Source of the DNA: Fusobacterium necrophorum subsp. necrophorum
GTDB lineage: Bacteria; Fusobacteriota; Fusobacteriia; Fusobacteriales; Fusobacteriaceae
Length of the DNA: 64,000 nt
Assembly: GCF_004006635.1 (NCBI RefSeq)
Contig: NZ_CP034842.1
Coordinates: 1,984,001-2,048,000 of the forward strand
Direction of reading: 5' to 3'
The notes under the pieces were generated by a model. That model had not been told where the DNA came from. It saw nothing but the letters and a program-made list of their open reading frames with translations, and searched no databases. The translations under genes and the position numbers were made by a program. Each line of letters begins with the position of its first letter. Within the stretch, counting starts at the first letter, position 1. Below are positions 1-9,459 of this stretch, one piece after another.

Positions 1-1
1 G

Positions 2-421
2 AAAGCGCAAGAAATGAAAGAGAATTTGGTCATTCAAAAATATCAAATTACAGAACTCGATGTATTTGATTGGAAAGAAGCGGTGAAAGCTGCCACAGAA
101 ATATTATGGAAGCATAAATACATCAAAAAAGCCTATATGGAAGATATGCTAAATCATTTGGAAGAAGACGGACTTATGTTTCTTTTAAATGAGAACAGCG
201 CTTTATTTTATACGGAACCGAAAGAAAATGTATATCATACGGGATTTTCCATTGTACATGTGGAAACACCTTTAATAATAAGAGGGAAAAAAATAGAATA
301 CTTTGTATGCTTTGCTCCGAAAGGGGATGCAGAAGATCAAAATTTGCTTTTTCAATTGAATGACTTCTTTGAGGAGGAAAATTTTGAGAATACATTAAAA
401 AAAATGCTAAGAAAAAAATAA
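2..421 (+). CDS. EIIA-like domain, probable C-terminal end of a PRD-type regulator (cut by window edge)
   Basis: The reading frame is open to the left window edge, and the first ATG (14) has no ribosome binding site, so this is probably the end of a longer gene. The visible 135 residues follow the PTS EIIA type-2 pattern: an amphipathic helix near DWKEAVKAA, a short loop where the active histidine normally sits, then TGFSIVHVETPL and a VCFAPKGD strand. In EIIA the loop reads like A-(L/I)-P-H; here it is ALFYTEP, so the phosphorylated His is replaced by Tyr. Such domains commonly end BglG/MtlR-type regulators. It stops 14 bp before gcdD, so a role in controlling the glutamate genes is plausible but is inference. 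A free-standing EIIA-like protein is the alternative. Confidence 0.55.
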   Translation, partial: KAQEMKENLVIQKYQITELDVFDWKEAVKAATEILWKHKYIKKAYMEDMLNHLEEDGLMFLLNENSALFYTEPKENVYHTGFSIVHVETPLIIRGKKIEYFVCFAPKGDAEDQNLLFQLNDFFEEENFENTLKKMLRKK

Positions 422-435
422 AAGGAGGAAGGGGA

Positions 436-741
436 ATGATTACAACAGAGTACATTGGATTTTTAGAAAGCTTGCTTACATCACTTCTAGGAATATCTAT
501 TGTTTTTTTGTCATTGGTCTTTTTGGCAATTTTTGTTACTGTCGTATCAAGAGTCATTGCTGTTTTGGAAAAGACTCTTTTGATGAAAGAGCCGGAAGTA
601 AAAATGGCTGCACAAGCGGTAGAAGAAACGAAGAAAGATAAGAATGAAGCTTTAAAAATTGCAGTGATTACCGCCGCGATTAGCGAAGAAAGAAGAGAAC
701 CAATAGACAGATTCGTAATAACCAATATTCAAAAAATGTAA
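436..741 (+). CDS. gcdD: Glutaconyl-CoA decarboxylase delta subunit
   Basis: A 101-residue protein with one long membrane segment (about residues 12-44) followed by a charged cytoplasmic stretch and a short conserved tail ending near AAISEERRE. This is the OadG/GcdD layout: a small subunit that holds the sodium-pumping decarboxylase together at the membrane. The family is about 80-120 residues, so length fits. The ribosome binding site AGGAGG (422-427) precedes the ATG. It sits directly before the biotin carrier and membrane pump subunits, which supports the assignment more strongly than the poorly conserved sequence itself. Confidence 0.8.
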   Translation: MITTEYIGFLESLLTSLLGISIVFLSLVFLAIFVTVVSRVIAVLEKTLLMKEPEVKMAAQAVEETKKDKNEALKIAVITAAISEERREPIDRFVITNIQKM

Positions 742-783
742 AAACAACGAAAACAGATAAGACGTGAAAGGAGAATTAAAATT

Positions 784-1203
784 ATGAAGTATGTTGTAAC
801 AGTAAATGGAGAAAAATTTGAAGTTGAGGTAGAAAGAGCAGACGGAAGATCAGCAGGAACTTTATCTAGAAGACCAATGGAAAGAGGAGAAAGAACATCA
901 GCACCGATTCAAAAGGCGGCACCGGTTGTGGAAGCACCAAAAGCAGCACCGGTTGCAGCTCCGGCACCTGCAGCAACAAGTTCGGGAACAGCAAATGCAG
1001 TTGTTAGCCCTATGCCGGGAGTTATCTTGGATTTAAAAGTGAAAGAAGGAGACACTGTTACTGTGGGACAAACCATTGTTATTTTAGAAGCTATGAAAAT
1101 GGAAAATGAAATTGTTTCTGAATTTGCAGGAAAAGTAACAGCAATTAAAGTAAAAAAAGGAGATAACGTCGATACAGATGCAGTATTGGTAGAAATTCAA
1201 TAA
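784..1203 (+). CDS. gcdC: Glutaconyl-CoA decarboxylase gamma subunit (biotin carrier)
   Basis: A 139-residue biotin carrier. The first 20 residues form a conserved KYVVTVNGEKFEVEVE segment, then comes a flexible Ala/Pro-rich linker (about 45-70), then a biotinyl domain with the EAMKMEN motif; Lys105 is the predicted biotin attachment site. The carrier takes CO2 from GcdA and delivers it to the GcdB pump. The preceding delta gene ends 42 bp upstream, and a GGAG site lies before the ATG. The linker is shorter than the very long one described for Acidaminococcus GcdC. Biotin would be attached by the ligase encoded at 11293-12273. Confidence 0.92.
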   Translation: MKYVVTVNGEKFEVEVERADGRSAGTLSRRPMERGERTSAPIQKAAPVVEAPKAAPVAAPAPAATSSGTANAVVSPMPGVILDLKVKEGDTVTVGQTIVILEAMKMENEIVSEFAGKVTAIKVKKGDNVDTDAVLVEIQ

Positions 1204-1219
1204 TTTTTAGGAGGAAGAA

Positions 1220-2362
1220 ATGGAATTCATTAAAATTTTAGAAATTATGATGGCAAAATCCGGTTTTGTTGCATTGACATGGCAAAGCTTAGTTATGTTC
1301 ATCATCTCATTTATTTTAATTTATTTAGCCATTGTAAAACAGTTTGAGCCTCTATTGTTATTACCGATTGCATTTGGAGTTTTCTTAACCAATTTACCTT
1401 TGGCGGATTTGATGAAGGAGGCGGATCCTTGGTACGCTTCCGGAGTATTACGAATTATTTATAATGGTATCAAGAGTAATTTATTCCCTTGTTTAATTTT
1501 TATGGGAATTGGGGCAATGACGGATTTTGGACCTTTGATTGCAAACCCTATCAGTTTGTTATTGGGAGCAGCAGCACAATTTGGGATCTATGTGACCTTT
1601 ATGTTTGCAAACTCATTGCCGTTTTTCTCAGCAAAACAAGCTGCAGCAATTGCTATTATTGGAGGAGCGGACGGACCGACTTCTATTTACTTGGCAAATA
1701 ATTTGGCACCGGAACTTCTGGCACCGATTGCCGTAGCAGCGTATTCTTATATGGCGTTGATTCCTTTGATTCAACCCCCTATTATGAAATTATTGACAAC
1801 GAAAAAAGAAAGAGCCGTCAAAATGAAGCAATTGAGAAAAATCAGTAAGATAGAAAAAATTGTTTTTCCGGTCGGAACGGTTTTGTTTACCACTTTATTA
1901 TTACCTTCCGTAGCACCTTTATTGGGAATGTTAATGTTAGGAAATATTTTTAAAGAATCGGGAGTCGTTCAAAGATTATCAGATACTGCTCAGAATGCTT
2001 TAATTAACATTGTAACCATTATGTTGGGAGTTACAGTAGGGGCAACAGCAAATGGAGAACTGTTCTTGCGTTTAGAAACGATTGCTATTATCTTTATGGG
2101 ATTGTTTGCTTTCTGTATGTCAACGGTAGGAGGAATCTTATTAGGAAAATTATTGTATTTTGTAACCGGTGGAAAGATTAATCCATTGATTGGATCGGCA
2201 GGGGTATCGGCAGTACCTATGGCTGCCAGAGTTGCTCAAACGGTAGGAGCTTCCGAAAATCCAACCAACTTCTTATTGATGCATGCGATGGGACCAAACG
2301 TAGCGGGAGTTATCGGATCAGCAGTGGCTGCAGGATACTTTATGTTAATTTTTGGAAGATAG
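1220..2362 (+). CDS. gcdB: Glutaconyl-CoA decarboxylase beta subunit, Na+-translocating carboxybiotin decarboxylase
   Basis: A 380-residue polytopic membrane protein of the OadB/GcdB/MmdB family. It releases CO2 from carboxybiotin and uses the energy to export Na+. Visible family signatures are the segment [13 protein letters not shown] near the middle, the IMLGVTVGA segment and the C-terminal [22 protein letters not shown] stretch (residues around 345-370), with Asp in GGADGP as the expected ion-site residue. Length matches the family (about 375-430). The AGGAGG site at 1209-1214 is well placed. The gene is 16 bp after gcdC, so the two are co-transcribed. Confidence 0.93.
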   Translation: MEFIKILEIMMAKSGFVALTWQSLVMFIISFILIYLAIVKQFEPLLLLPIAFGVFLTNLPLADLMKEADPWYASGVLRIIYNGIKSNLFPCLIFMGIGAMTDFGPLIANPISLLLGAAAQFGIYVTFMFANSLPFFSAKQAAAIAIIGGADGPTSIYLANNLAPELLAPIAVAAYSYMALIPLIQPPIMKLLTTKKERAVKMKQLRKISKIEKIVFPVGTVLFTTLLLPSVAPLLGMLMLGNIFKESGVVQRLSDTAQNALINIVTIMLGVTVGATANGELFLRLETIAIIFMGLFAFCMSTVGGILLGKLLYFVTGGKINPLIGSAGVSAVPMAARVAQTVGASENPTNFLLMHAMGPNVAGVIGSAVAAGYFMLIFGR

Positions 2363-2418
2363 TTCGTACATAATACCATTAAAATCATAAAATGAATAAA
2401 AATTAGGAGGAGATTACT

Positions 2419-3384
2419 GTGAGTAAAGTAATGTCATTGCATGACGCAATCAAAACTTATGTAAAATCAGGAGATAGTATTTGTATCGGTGGTTTTACAA
2501 CAAACAGAAAGCCATATGCAGCAGTATATGAAATTTTAAGACAAGGATTGGGAGATTTTACAGGATATTCCGGTCCGGCAGGTGGAGATTGGGATATGTT
2601 GATCGGAGAAGGAAGGGTAAGAAACTTCATCAACTGTTATATTGCAAACTCAGGGTATACAAATGTATGTAGAAGATTTCGACATGAAGTGGAAAAAGTT
2701 GGAAAAATGAATTTGGAAGATTACTCTCAAGATGTCATTATGTATATGCTTCATGCTTCTTCGTTAGGATTACCATTTTTACCGGTAAAATTGATGCAAG
2801 GATCTGACCTTGTGAATAAATGGGGAATCAGCAAAGAAGTGAGAGAAAAAGATCCTAAATTGCCAAATGACAAATTAGTGGAAATTGAGAATCCTTTGGT
2901 TCCGGGAGAAAAAGTAGTAGCAGTTCCGGTTCCCAGACTGGATGTGGCACTGATTCATGTCCAAAAAGCATCTATTAATGGAACTTGTTCTATCGAAGGA
3001 GATGAATTCCATGATATTGATATTGCCATTGCAGCAAAGCATTGTATTGTAACTTGTGAAGAACTGGTAACGGAAGAAGAAATCAGAAAAGATCCGAGCA
3101 AGAACTCCATTCCGCAATTTTGTGTAGATGCGGTGGTTCATGCACCGTTTGGAGCACATCCATCTCAATGTTATAACTATTATGACTATGATGCAGATTT
3201 TTATAAAATGTATGACAAAGTGACAAAAACAGAAGAAGATTTCAAAGCCTTCTTACAAGAATGGGTATATAACATTAAAGATAATGACGAATATATCGAT
3301 AAAGTCGGAGCTAGTAGATTGGCAAAATTACGAGTTGTACCGGGATTCGGATATGCTGCGAAATTAGTGAAGGAGGCAAAATAA
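2419..3384 (+). CDS. gctA: Glutaconate CoA-transferase subunit A
   Basis: A 321-residue subunit of the type I CoA-transferase that moves CoA from acetyl-CoA or glutaconyl-CoA to (R)-2-hydroxyglutarate. The N-terminal SICIGGFTTNRKPYAAV is the GctA-type glycine-rich segment, and APGGA-like SGPAGGDWDML and HVQKAS are also characteristic. The start is GTG at 2419, set by TAGGAGG at 2404-2410; the later ATG at 2431 has no better site. The next gene starts 1 bp after its stop, and its ribosome binding site lies inside the gctA end, so A and B are probably translationally coupled. Confidence 0.92.
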   Translation: MSKVMSLHDAIKTYVKSGDSICIGGFTTNRKPYAAVYEILRQGLGDFTGYSGPAGGDWDMLIGEGRVRNFINCYIANSGYTNVCRRFRHEVEKVGKMNLEDYSQDVIMYMLHASSLGLPFLPVKLMQGSDLVNKWGISKEVREKDPKLPNDKLVEIENPLVPGEKVVAVPVPRLDVALIHVQKASINGTCSIEGDEFHDIDIAIAAKHCIVTCEELVTEEEIRKDPSKNSIPQFCVDAVVHAPFGAHPSQCYNYYDYDADFYKMYDKVTKTEEDFKAFLQEWVYNIKDNDEYIDKVGASRLAKLRVVPGFGYAAKLVKEAK

Positions 3385-3385
3385 A

Positions 3386-4183
3386 ATGGCAAATTATAAA
3401 AATTATACCAATAAGGAAATGCAGGCAATTACTATTGCAAAAGAAATTACAGATGGACAAATCGTAATCGTAGGAACGGGACTTCCTTTGATTGGAGCTT
3501 CTTTAGCAAAGAGAATTTTTGCTCCAAACTGTAAACTGATTGTGGAAAGCGGACTTATGGATTGCAGTCCGATTGAAGTACCGAGAAGTGTTGGAGACTG
3601 TAGATTAATGGCTCATTGTGGAGTACAATGGCCAAATATTCGTTTCATCGGATTCGAAGCAAATGAATTATTGAATAATAATGATAGAATGATTGCTTTT
3701 ATCGGAGGAGCACAAATCGACCCTTATGGAAACGTAAACTCTACTTGTATCGGGGATTATCATCATCCAAAAACAAGATTTACAGGTTCCGGAGGAGCAA
3801 ATGCCATTGCAACGTACTCTAATACCGTCATCATGATGCAACATGAAAAGAGAAGATTTATTGATCAAGTTGACTATGTGACAAGTGTAGGATGGGGAGA
3901 TGGACCCGGAGGAAGAGAAAAATTAGGACTTCCCGGAAATAGAGGACCGATTGCAGTTGTAACGGATAGAGGAGTATTACGATTTGATGAAAAAACGAAG
4001 AGAATGTATCTGGCCGGATACTATCCAAGTTCATCCATTGAAGATATTATTGAAAATACCGGATTTGAAATTGATACTTCCAGAGCTGTTTTATTAGAAG
4101 CTCCAAGTGAAGAAGTGATTAAAATGATTCGGGAAGAAATTGATCCGGGACAAGCGTTTATTAAAGTACCGGTAGAAGAATAA
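3386..4183 (+). CDS. gctB: Glutaconate CoA-transferase subunit B
   Basis: A 265-residue partner of GctA. The segment LIVESGLMDCSP places a glutamate at residue 54, exactly the position of the catalytic Glu54 known for the Acidaminococcus fermentans beta subunit, which forms the thioester with CoA. The glycine-rich GVQWPNIRFIGFEANE and TRFTGSGGANAIAT segments are further family marks. The protein forms an alpha2beta2 enzyme in the cytoplasm. It begins 1 bp after gctA and ends 20 bp before gcdA. Confidence 0.93.
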   Translation: MANYKNYTNKEMQAITIAKEITDGQIVIVGTGLPLIGASLAKRIFAPNCKLIVESGLMDCSPIEVPRSVGDCRLMAHCGVQWPNIRFIGFEANELLNNNDRMIAFIGGAQIDPYGNVNSTCIGDYHHPKTRFTGSGGANAIATYSNTVIMMQHEKRRFIDQVDYVTSVGWGDGPGGREKLGLPGNRGPIAVVTDRGVLRFDEKTKRMYLAGYYPSSSIEDIIENTGFEIDTSRAVLLEAPSEEVIKMIREEIDPGQAFIKVPVEE

Positions 4184-4203
4184 AAAACGAGAGGAGAGCA
4201 TAC

Positions 4204-5961
4204 ATGGGAAACTATTCAATGCCTAATTATTTCCAAAATATGGAACAAATTGGAAAGGAATTAACAAGAGTTGATGAACAAAATGAACAACAAGTAAGAG
4301 AAGTAGAGGATAAAATTGCGAAGTTGATAGAGGAACTTCACGCAGCAGGAACTCCTGATGAAAAAATCGCAGAAAAAGGGCAATTAACGGCCTTACAAAG
4401 AATTGCGGAATTGATAGATGAGGGAACTTGGTGTCCGTTAAACAGTCTTTACAATCCGGAAGATTTTGAAACTGCGACAGGAATTGTCAAAGGATTGGGA
4501 AGAATCAACGGAAAATGGGCTATGATTGTAGCATCTGACAATAAAAAAATTGTAGGAGCTTGGGTACCGGGACAATCCGATAACTTATTAAGAGCTTCCG
4601 ATACTGCGAAATGTTTAGGAATTCCTTTGGTATACATTTTAAACTGTAGTGGAGTAAAGTTGGACGAACAAGAAAAAGTATATGCCAATAGAAGAGGAGG
4701 AGGAACTCCTTTCTATCGAAATGCGGACTTGCAACAAGCCGGAATTCCGGTTATTGTTGGAATTTATGGAACAAACCCTGCAGGAGGAGGATATCATAGT
4801 ATCAGTCCTACTATCTTAATTGCTCATAAAGATGCCAATATGGCAGTGGGAGGAGCAGGAATTGTAGGAGGAATGAATCCGAAAGGATATATTGATCAAG
4901 AGGGAGCGGAACAAATCATTGAAGCAACTGCAAAAGCAAAAGGAGTAGACGTTCCGGGAACGGTTTCCATTCACTATGATCAAACGGGATTCTTCCGAGA
5001 AGTATATGCAGAAGAAGTCGGAGTTTTGGATGCGATTCGATATTATATGGATTGTTTGCCATCTTATAACTTAGAATTTTTCCGAGTGGATGAACCGATG
5101 GAACCGGCTTTGGATCCAAATGATTTATATTCTATTTTACCGATGAATCAAAAGAAAGTATATAATATTTATGATATTATAGGAAGATTAGTGGACAACA
5201 GTGAATTCAGCGAATACAAAAAAGGATATGGACCGGAAATTGTAACCGGACTTGCAAAAGTTGACGGATTGTTGGTAGGAATTGTTGCAAACTTCCAAGG
5301 ATTATTGATGAAATATCCTGAATACAAAGAAAATGCAATTGGAATCGGTGGAAAATTATATCGACAAGGTCTTGTAAAAATGAATGAATTTGTCACTCTT
5401 TGCTCACGAGATAAATTACCTATTGTCTGGTTACAAGATACTACCGGAATTGACGTGGGAAATGATGCAGAAAAAGCGGAATTATTAGGATTGGGACAAT
5501 CTTTAATCTATTCTATTCAAAATTCAAAAGTTCCTCAAATGGAAGTGACTTTAAGAAAAGGAACCGCAGCGGCTCACTATGTATTGGGAGGACCTCAAGG
5601 AAATGATACCAATGCCTTCTCTTTAGGAACGGCGGCAACAGAAATTAACGTAATGAATGGAGAAACTGCGGCAACTGCAATGTATTCAAGAAGATTGGTG
5701 AAAGATAAAAAAGCCGGAAAAGATTTAACTCCGACTATTGAAAAAATGAATAAACTAATCAACGAATATAAAGAAAAATCAACTCCGGAATATTGTGCAA
5801 AAACAGGAATGGTAGATGAAATTGTTAATCTTTATGATATTAGAACTTACATGATTGCCTTCGTAAACTCTGTATATCAAAATCCGAAAGCAATCTGTGC
5901 TTTCCATCAAATGCTTCTACCAAGAGCTATCAGAGAATTTAATACTTATACAAAAAAATAA
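4204..5961 (+). CDS. gcdA: Glutaconyl-CoA decarboxylase alpha subunit (carboxyltransferase)
   Basis: A 585-residue carboxyltransferase of the acyl-CoA carboxylase beta-type fold. It transfers the carboxyl group of glutaconyl-CoA to biotin on GcdC, giving crotonyl-CoA. The N half has the oxyanion segment GGGYHSISPTILIAHKDA followed by VGGAGIVGGMNPKG; the C half has FQGLLMKYPEY and KGTAAAHYVLGGPQGND. Length is that of GcdA (about 587). It is separated from the membrane subunits by gctAB, so the operon order is D-C-B-gctA-gctB-A. A GAGGAGAG ribosome binding site precedes the ATG. Confidence 0.94.
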   Translation: MGNYSMPNYFQNMEQIGKELTRVDEQNEQQVREVEDKIAKLIEELHAAGTPDEKIAEKGQLTALQRIAELIDEGTWCPLNSLYNPEDFETATGIVKGLGRINGKWAMIVASDNKKIVGAWVPGQSDNLLRASDTAKCLGIPLVYILNCSGVKLDEQEKVYANRRGGGTPFYRNADLQQAGIPVIVGIYGTNPAGGGYHSISPTILIAHKDANMAVGGAGIVGGMNPKGYIDQEGAEQIIEATAKAKGVDVPGTVSIHYDQTGFFREVYAEEVGVLDAIRYYMDCLPSYNLEFFRVDEPMEPALDPNDLYSILPMNQKKVYNIYDIIGRLVDNSEFSEYKKGYGPEIVTGLAKVDGLLVGIVANFQGLLMKYPEYKENAIGIGGKLYRQGLVKMNEFVTLCSRDKLPIVWLQDTTGIDVGNDAEKAELLGLGQSLIYSIQNSKVPQMEVTLRKGTAAAHYVLGGPQGNDTNAFSLGTAATEINVMNGETAATAMYSRRLVKDKKAGKDLTPTIEKMNKLINEYKEKSTPEYCAKTGMVDEIVNLYDIRTYMIAFVNSVYQNPKAICAFHQMLLPRAIREFNTYTKK

Positions 5962-5983
5962 TAAACAATAGGAAAGGGAGCTT

Positions 5984-7222
5984 ATGAACAGAATCGTTTT
6001 AGAATTAGGTATGTTTGAAACATTGTCGTTAGCAGTATTGGCTATTTATTTTGGAGAATTTTTGAGAAAACAATTTCCTGTTCTGAAAAAATATTGTTTA
6101 CCTGCCTCTGTTGTGGGGGGAACGGTATTTGCTATTATTTCTATGGGATTGTATTATGCGAATCTCTATGAGTTGAGTTTTGAATTTAAAGCTGTCAATT
6201 CATTATTTTATTGTATTTTCTTCGCTGCAAGTGGAGCGGCAGCAAGTTTATCTCTTTTGAAAAAGGGAGGAAAACTTGTTGTGATTTTTGCAATTCTTGC
6301 CGCAATATTGGCAGCAGGGCAAAATGCTTTGGCATTATTTATCGGAAAATTGATGAATGTCAATCCGTTGATTTCCATGATGACCGGAAGTATTCCCATG
6401 ACAGGAGGTCATGGGAATGCAGCGGCTTTTGCTCCGATTGCAGTCGAAGCGGGAGCAAGTGCGGCAATGGAGGTGGCAATTGCATCAGCAACTTTCGGAT
6501 TGATTTCCGGTTGTATTCTAGGAGGACCTTTAGGAAACTTTATTATTAGACGACATCGTTTGGAAGATCCTGCTTTGGATGGAAAAGATGATATTGTCAA
6601 TATGCAGGAAGGAACAGGAACGTCTTCTGTAATGGCAGTGGATAAAAATAGTGTGGTGAATGCCATGTTTTTAATGTGCATTGCCTTAGGAATCGGACAA
6701 ATTGTTACTTTAGTACTAAAAAAATATGGAGTTAGTTTTCCTATTCATGTAAGCTGTATGTTGGGAGGAATTTTAATTCGATTATTTTATGATAGAAAAA
6801 AAGGAAATCATGATGTTTTGTATGAAGCAATTGATACGGTTGGAGAATTTTCTTTAGGATTGTTTGTTTCTATGTCGATTATTACCATGAAGTTATGGCA
6901 ATTATCAGATTTAGGAGGACCTCTATTTGTGTTGTTAATTTCTCAAGTTATATTTATCGTTGTATTCTGTTATTTATTGACATTCAATTTACTAGGAAGA
7001 GATTACGATGCAGCAGTAATGGCAGTAGGACATTCCGGATTTGGATTAGGAGCAGTACCGGTTTCTATGACAACGATGCAAACAGTTTGTCGAAAATATC
7101 GATATTCTAAATTAGCATTTTTCGTAGTACCTGTTATTGGAGGATTTATCAGCAATATTAGTAATGCAATTATCATTACCAAATTCTTGAATATCGCCAA
7201 AGCGATGGTTGGTATCGGATAA
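5984..7222 (+). CDS. gltS: Sodium/glutamate symporter
   Basis: A 412-residue GltS-family carrier with about ten membrane segments arranged as two inverted halves. The hallmark glycine-rich re-entrant motifs are visible: [12 protein letters not shown] in the N half and [17 protein letters not shown] in the C half. It imports glutamate with Na+, so the Na+ gradient made by the decarboxylase can drive uptake of the fermented substrate. It lies 22 bp after gcdA and 28 bp before hgdC, inside the same operon. The ribosome binding site AAAGGGAG precedes the ATG. Confidence 0.92.
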   Translation: MNRIVLELGMFETLSLAVLAIYFGEFLRKQFPVLKKYCLPASVVGGTVFAIISMGLYYANLYELSFEFKAVNSLFYCIFFAASGAAASLSLLKKGGKLVVIFAILAAILAAGQNALALFIGKLMNVNPLISMMTGSIPMTGGHGNAAAFAPIAVEAGASAAMEVAIASATFGLISGCILGGPLGNFIIRRHRLEDPALDGKDDIVNMQEGTGTSSVMAVDKNSVVNAMFLMCIALGIGQIVTLVLKKYGVSFPIHVSCMLGGILIRLFYDRKKGNHDVLYEAIDTVGEFSLGLFVSMSIITMKLWQLSDLGGPLFVLLISQVIFIVVFCYLLTFNLLGRDYDAAVMAVGHSGFGLGAVPVSMTTMQTVCRKYRYSKLAFFVVPVIGGFISNISNAIIITKFLNIAKAMVGIG

Positions 7223-7250
7223 GAATAGTAAAGAGAGAAAGGATGGGAAT

Positions 7251-8045
7251 ATGAGTAAGTATACTATGGGAGTTGATGTAGGTTCGACCGCATCGAAATG
7301 TGTTATTATAAAAGATGGGAAAGAAATTGTAGCAAAATCAGTAATTTCAGTAGGTACCGGTACAAGTGGACCTGCAAGAGCTATCAAACAGGCATTGGAA
7401 GAAGTAGGATTAAACTCTATTGCACAGTTGGATGGAGCAGTGGCCACAGGATATGGAAGAAATTCGTTGGAAGAAGTTCCGGTACAAATGTCGGAATTGT
7501 CTTGTCATGCCAAAGGAGCATATTTCTTATTTCCAAAAGTAAGAACTATCATTGATATTGGAGGACAGGATTCCAAGGCATTAAAAGTTGGAGATAACGG
7601 AATGTTGGAAAATTTTGTTATGAATGATAAATGTGCTGCAGGAACAGGAAGATTTTTGGATGTCATTGCCAAAGTTTTGGAAGTAGATTTAAAAGATTTA
7701 GAAAAATTGGATGAGCAATCCAAGTTGGATGTGACGATTAGTTCTACTTGTACTGTATTTGCGGAATCGGAAGTCATTTCTCAATTGGCAAAGGGAACAA
7801 AAATTGAAGATATTGTAAAGGGAATTCACACAGCAATTGCAAGTCGTGTGGGAAGTTTAGCAAAAAGAGTTGGAATCAAAGATCAGGTAGTTATGACCGG
7901 AGGAGTTGCTTTGAACCAAGGAATGGTGAGAGCATTGGAAAGAAACATAGGATTTAAAATTCATACCAGTGAATATTGTCAATTAAATGGAGCGATTGGA
8001 GCAGCATTGTTTGCATATCAAAAATGTCTGCAAGCAGAAAAATAG
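7251..8045 (+). CDS. hgdC: 2-Hydroxyglutaryl-CoA dehydratase activator (archerase)
   Basis: A 264-residue ASKHA-family ATPase. It binds one [4Fe-4S] cluster between two subunits and, with ATP hydrolysis, injects a low-potential electron into the dehydratase. Visible are the phosphate-1 loop [11 protein letters not shown], the DIGGQDSK segment, and the cluster ligands Cys128 ([10 protein letters not shown]) and Cys167 ([12 protein letters not shown]), each one residue off the A. fermentans numbering. The ATG at 7251 is chosen because AGAAAGGATG lies just before it and the protein then aligns from residue 1; an in-frame start at 7209 would overlap gltS. A strong hairpin follows the gene. Confidence 0.95.
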   Translation: MSKYTMGVDVGSTASKCVIIKDGKEIVAKSVISVGTGTSGPARAIKQALEEVGLNSIAQLDGAVATGYGRNSLEEVPVQMSELSCHAKGAYFLFPKVRTIIDIGGQDSKALKVGDNGMLENFVMNDKCAAGTGRFLDVIAKVLEVDLKDLEKLDEQSKLDVTISSTCTVFAESEVISQLAKGTKIEDIVKGIHTAIASRVGSLAKRVGIKDQVVMTGGVALNQGMVRALERNIGFKIHTSEYCQLNGAIGAALFAYQKCLQAEK

Positions 8046-8049
8046 GAAT

Positions 8050-8098
8050 GATAAGGGTATTGTTCATGAAGAGATGAACAATATCCTATCAGTTTTTT
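8050..8098 (+). terminator. Strong intrinsic-terminator-like hairpin between hgdC and hgdA
   Basis: Arms 8050-8067 and 8074-8090 pair over about 17 bp with one bulged A and one G-U pair; the loop is GAAGAG and a T-run (8093-8098) follows. This is the form of a Rho-independent terminator, yet hgdA starts only 25 bp later with no room for a normal promoter. It may act as a partial terminator or an mRNA-processing/stabilising hairpin that sets the ratio of activator to dehydratase. Confidence 0.8.
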
Positions 8099-8122
8099 AT
8101 TAGGAAGTAGGAGGAAATTGAA

Positions 8123-9448
8123 ATGGCTGGAAAAGTAGAAAAATTACCGAATAAGACACCAAGACCGATTGAAGGTCATAAACCCGCAGCCGCTGTTTTA
8201 AGAGGGGTTGTAGATAAAGTGTACGCAGGAGCCTGGGAAGCAAAAAGAAGAGGAGAATTGGTTGGTTGGAGTTCTTCTAAATTCCCGATTGAATTGGCAA
8301 AAGCATTTGATCTAAATGTTGTATATCCAGAAAATCACGCTGCATCAACAGCAGCAAAAAAAGATGGTTTAAGACTATGTCAAGCGGCGGAAGACATGGG
8401 ATATGATAATGATATTTGTGGTTATGCAAGAATTAGTTTGGCTTATGCAGCAGGAGAACCTACAGATGCAAGAAGAATGCCTCAACCGGATTTTGTGCTT
8501 TGCTGTAATAATATTTGTAATATGATGACGAAATGGTATGAAAATATTGCCAGAATTCATAATATTCCATTGATTATGGTGGATATTCCTTTTTCCAATA
8601 CGGTAGATACTCCCGAAGAAAAAGTGGATTATTTGATTGGACAGTTCGACTATGCTATTAAGCAGTTGGAAGAATTGACAGGAAAGAAATTTGATGAAAA
8701 GAAATTTGAAGATGCCTGTGCAAGAGCAAACAGAACAGCTGCGGCATGGTTGAAAGCTTGTTCTTATATGTCTTACAAGCCGTCTCCTTTGAGCGGATTT
8801 GATTTGTTTAACCATATGGCGGACATCGTGGCAGCAAGATGTGATGAAGAAGCAGCTATCGGATTTGAATTATTGGCTCAAGAATTTGAACAGTCCATTG
8901 CAGAGGGAACTTCCACTTGGGAATATCCGGAAGAACATAGAATTTTATTTGAAGGAATTCCTTGTTGGCCCGGACTAAGACATTTATATGAACCGTTGAA
9001 AGACAATGGGGTCAATGTAACGGCGGTTGTCTATGCTCCGGCATTCGGATTCCGATACAACAATATTCGAGAAATGGCTGCGGCGTATTGCAAGGCTCCA
9101 TGTTCTGTATGTATTGAAACAGGAGTGGAATGGAGAGAAACTATGGCAAAACAAAATGGTATCAGCGGAGCTTTGGTAAATTATAACCGAAGTTGTAAAC
9201 CATGGAGCGGAGCTATGCCGGAAATTGAAAGAAGATGGAAAGAAGATTTGGGAATTCCGGTGGTTCACTTTGACGGAGACCAGGCAGATGAAAGAAACTT
9301 CTCTACAGAACAATACAAAACGAGAGTGCAAGGTCTAGTGGAAATCATGGAAGAAAGAAAACAGGAAAGATTGGCAAAAGGCGAAGATGTATATACAAAC
9401 TTTGAAAATACCAAAGAAACGGATTGGTCAAAACCAACATTAAAATAA
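8123..9448 (+). CDS. hgdA: 2-Hydroxyglutaryl-CoA dehydratase alpha subunit
   Basis: A 441-residue subunit of the FldB/FldC/HgdB dehydratase superfamily. With HgdB it eliminates water from (R)-2-hydroxyglutaryl-CoA by a ketyl-radical mechanism. The sequence has the substrate-binding segment ELVGWSSSKFPIEL, a Cys-rich stretch FVLCCNNICNMMTKW (around residues 125-140) expected to supply iron-sulfur ligands, and further cysteines in KAPCSVCIE. Length agrees with the roughly 475-residue family within normal variation. GTAGGAGG precedes the ATG. It lies after a terminator-like hairpin and just before hgdB. Confidence 0.94.
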   Translation: MAGKVEKLPNKTPRPIEGHKPAAAVLRGVVDKVYAGAWEAKRRGELVGWSSSKFPIELAKAFDLNVVYPENHAASTAAKKDGLRLCQAAEDMGYDNDICGYARISLAYAAGEPTDARRMPQPDFVLCCNNICNMMTKWYENIARIHNIPLIMVDIPFSNTVDTPEEKVDYLIGQFDYAIKQLEELTGKKFDEKKFEDACARANRTAAAWLKACSYMSYKPSPLSGFDLFNHMADIVAARCDEEAAIGFELLAQEFEQSIAEGTSTWEYPEEHRILFEGIPCWPGLRHLYEPLKDNGVNVTAVVYAPAFGFRYNNIREMAAAYCKAPCSVCIETGVEWRETMAKQNGISGALVNYNRSCKPWSGAMPEIERRWKEDLGIPVVHFDGDQADERNFSTEQYKTRVQGLVEIMEERKQERLAKGEDVYTNFENTKETDWSKPTLK

Positions 9449-9459
9449 GGAGGATAAAA

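Noticed and set aside
174-725. A long minus-strand frame opposite gcdD
   Set aside because: It lies opposite two plus-strand frames with good ribosome binding sites and family matches, and has no ribosome binding site of its own that fits the operon.
7209-7250. Longer N terminus for HgdC
   Set aside because: The extra 14 residues overlap gltS, lack a ribosome binding site and do not align with HgdC.
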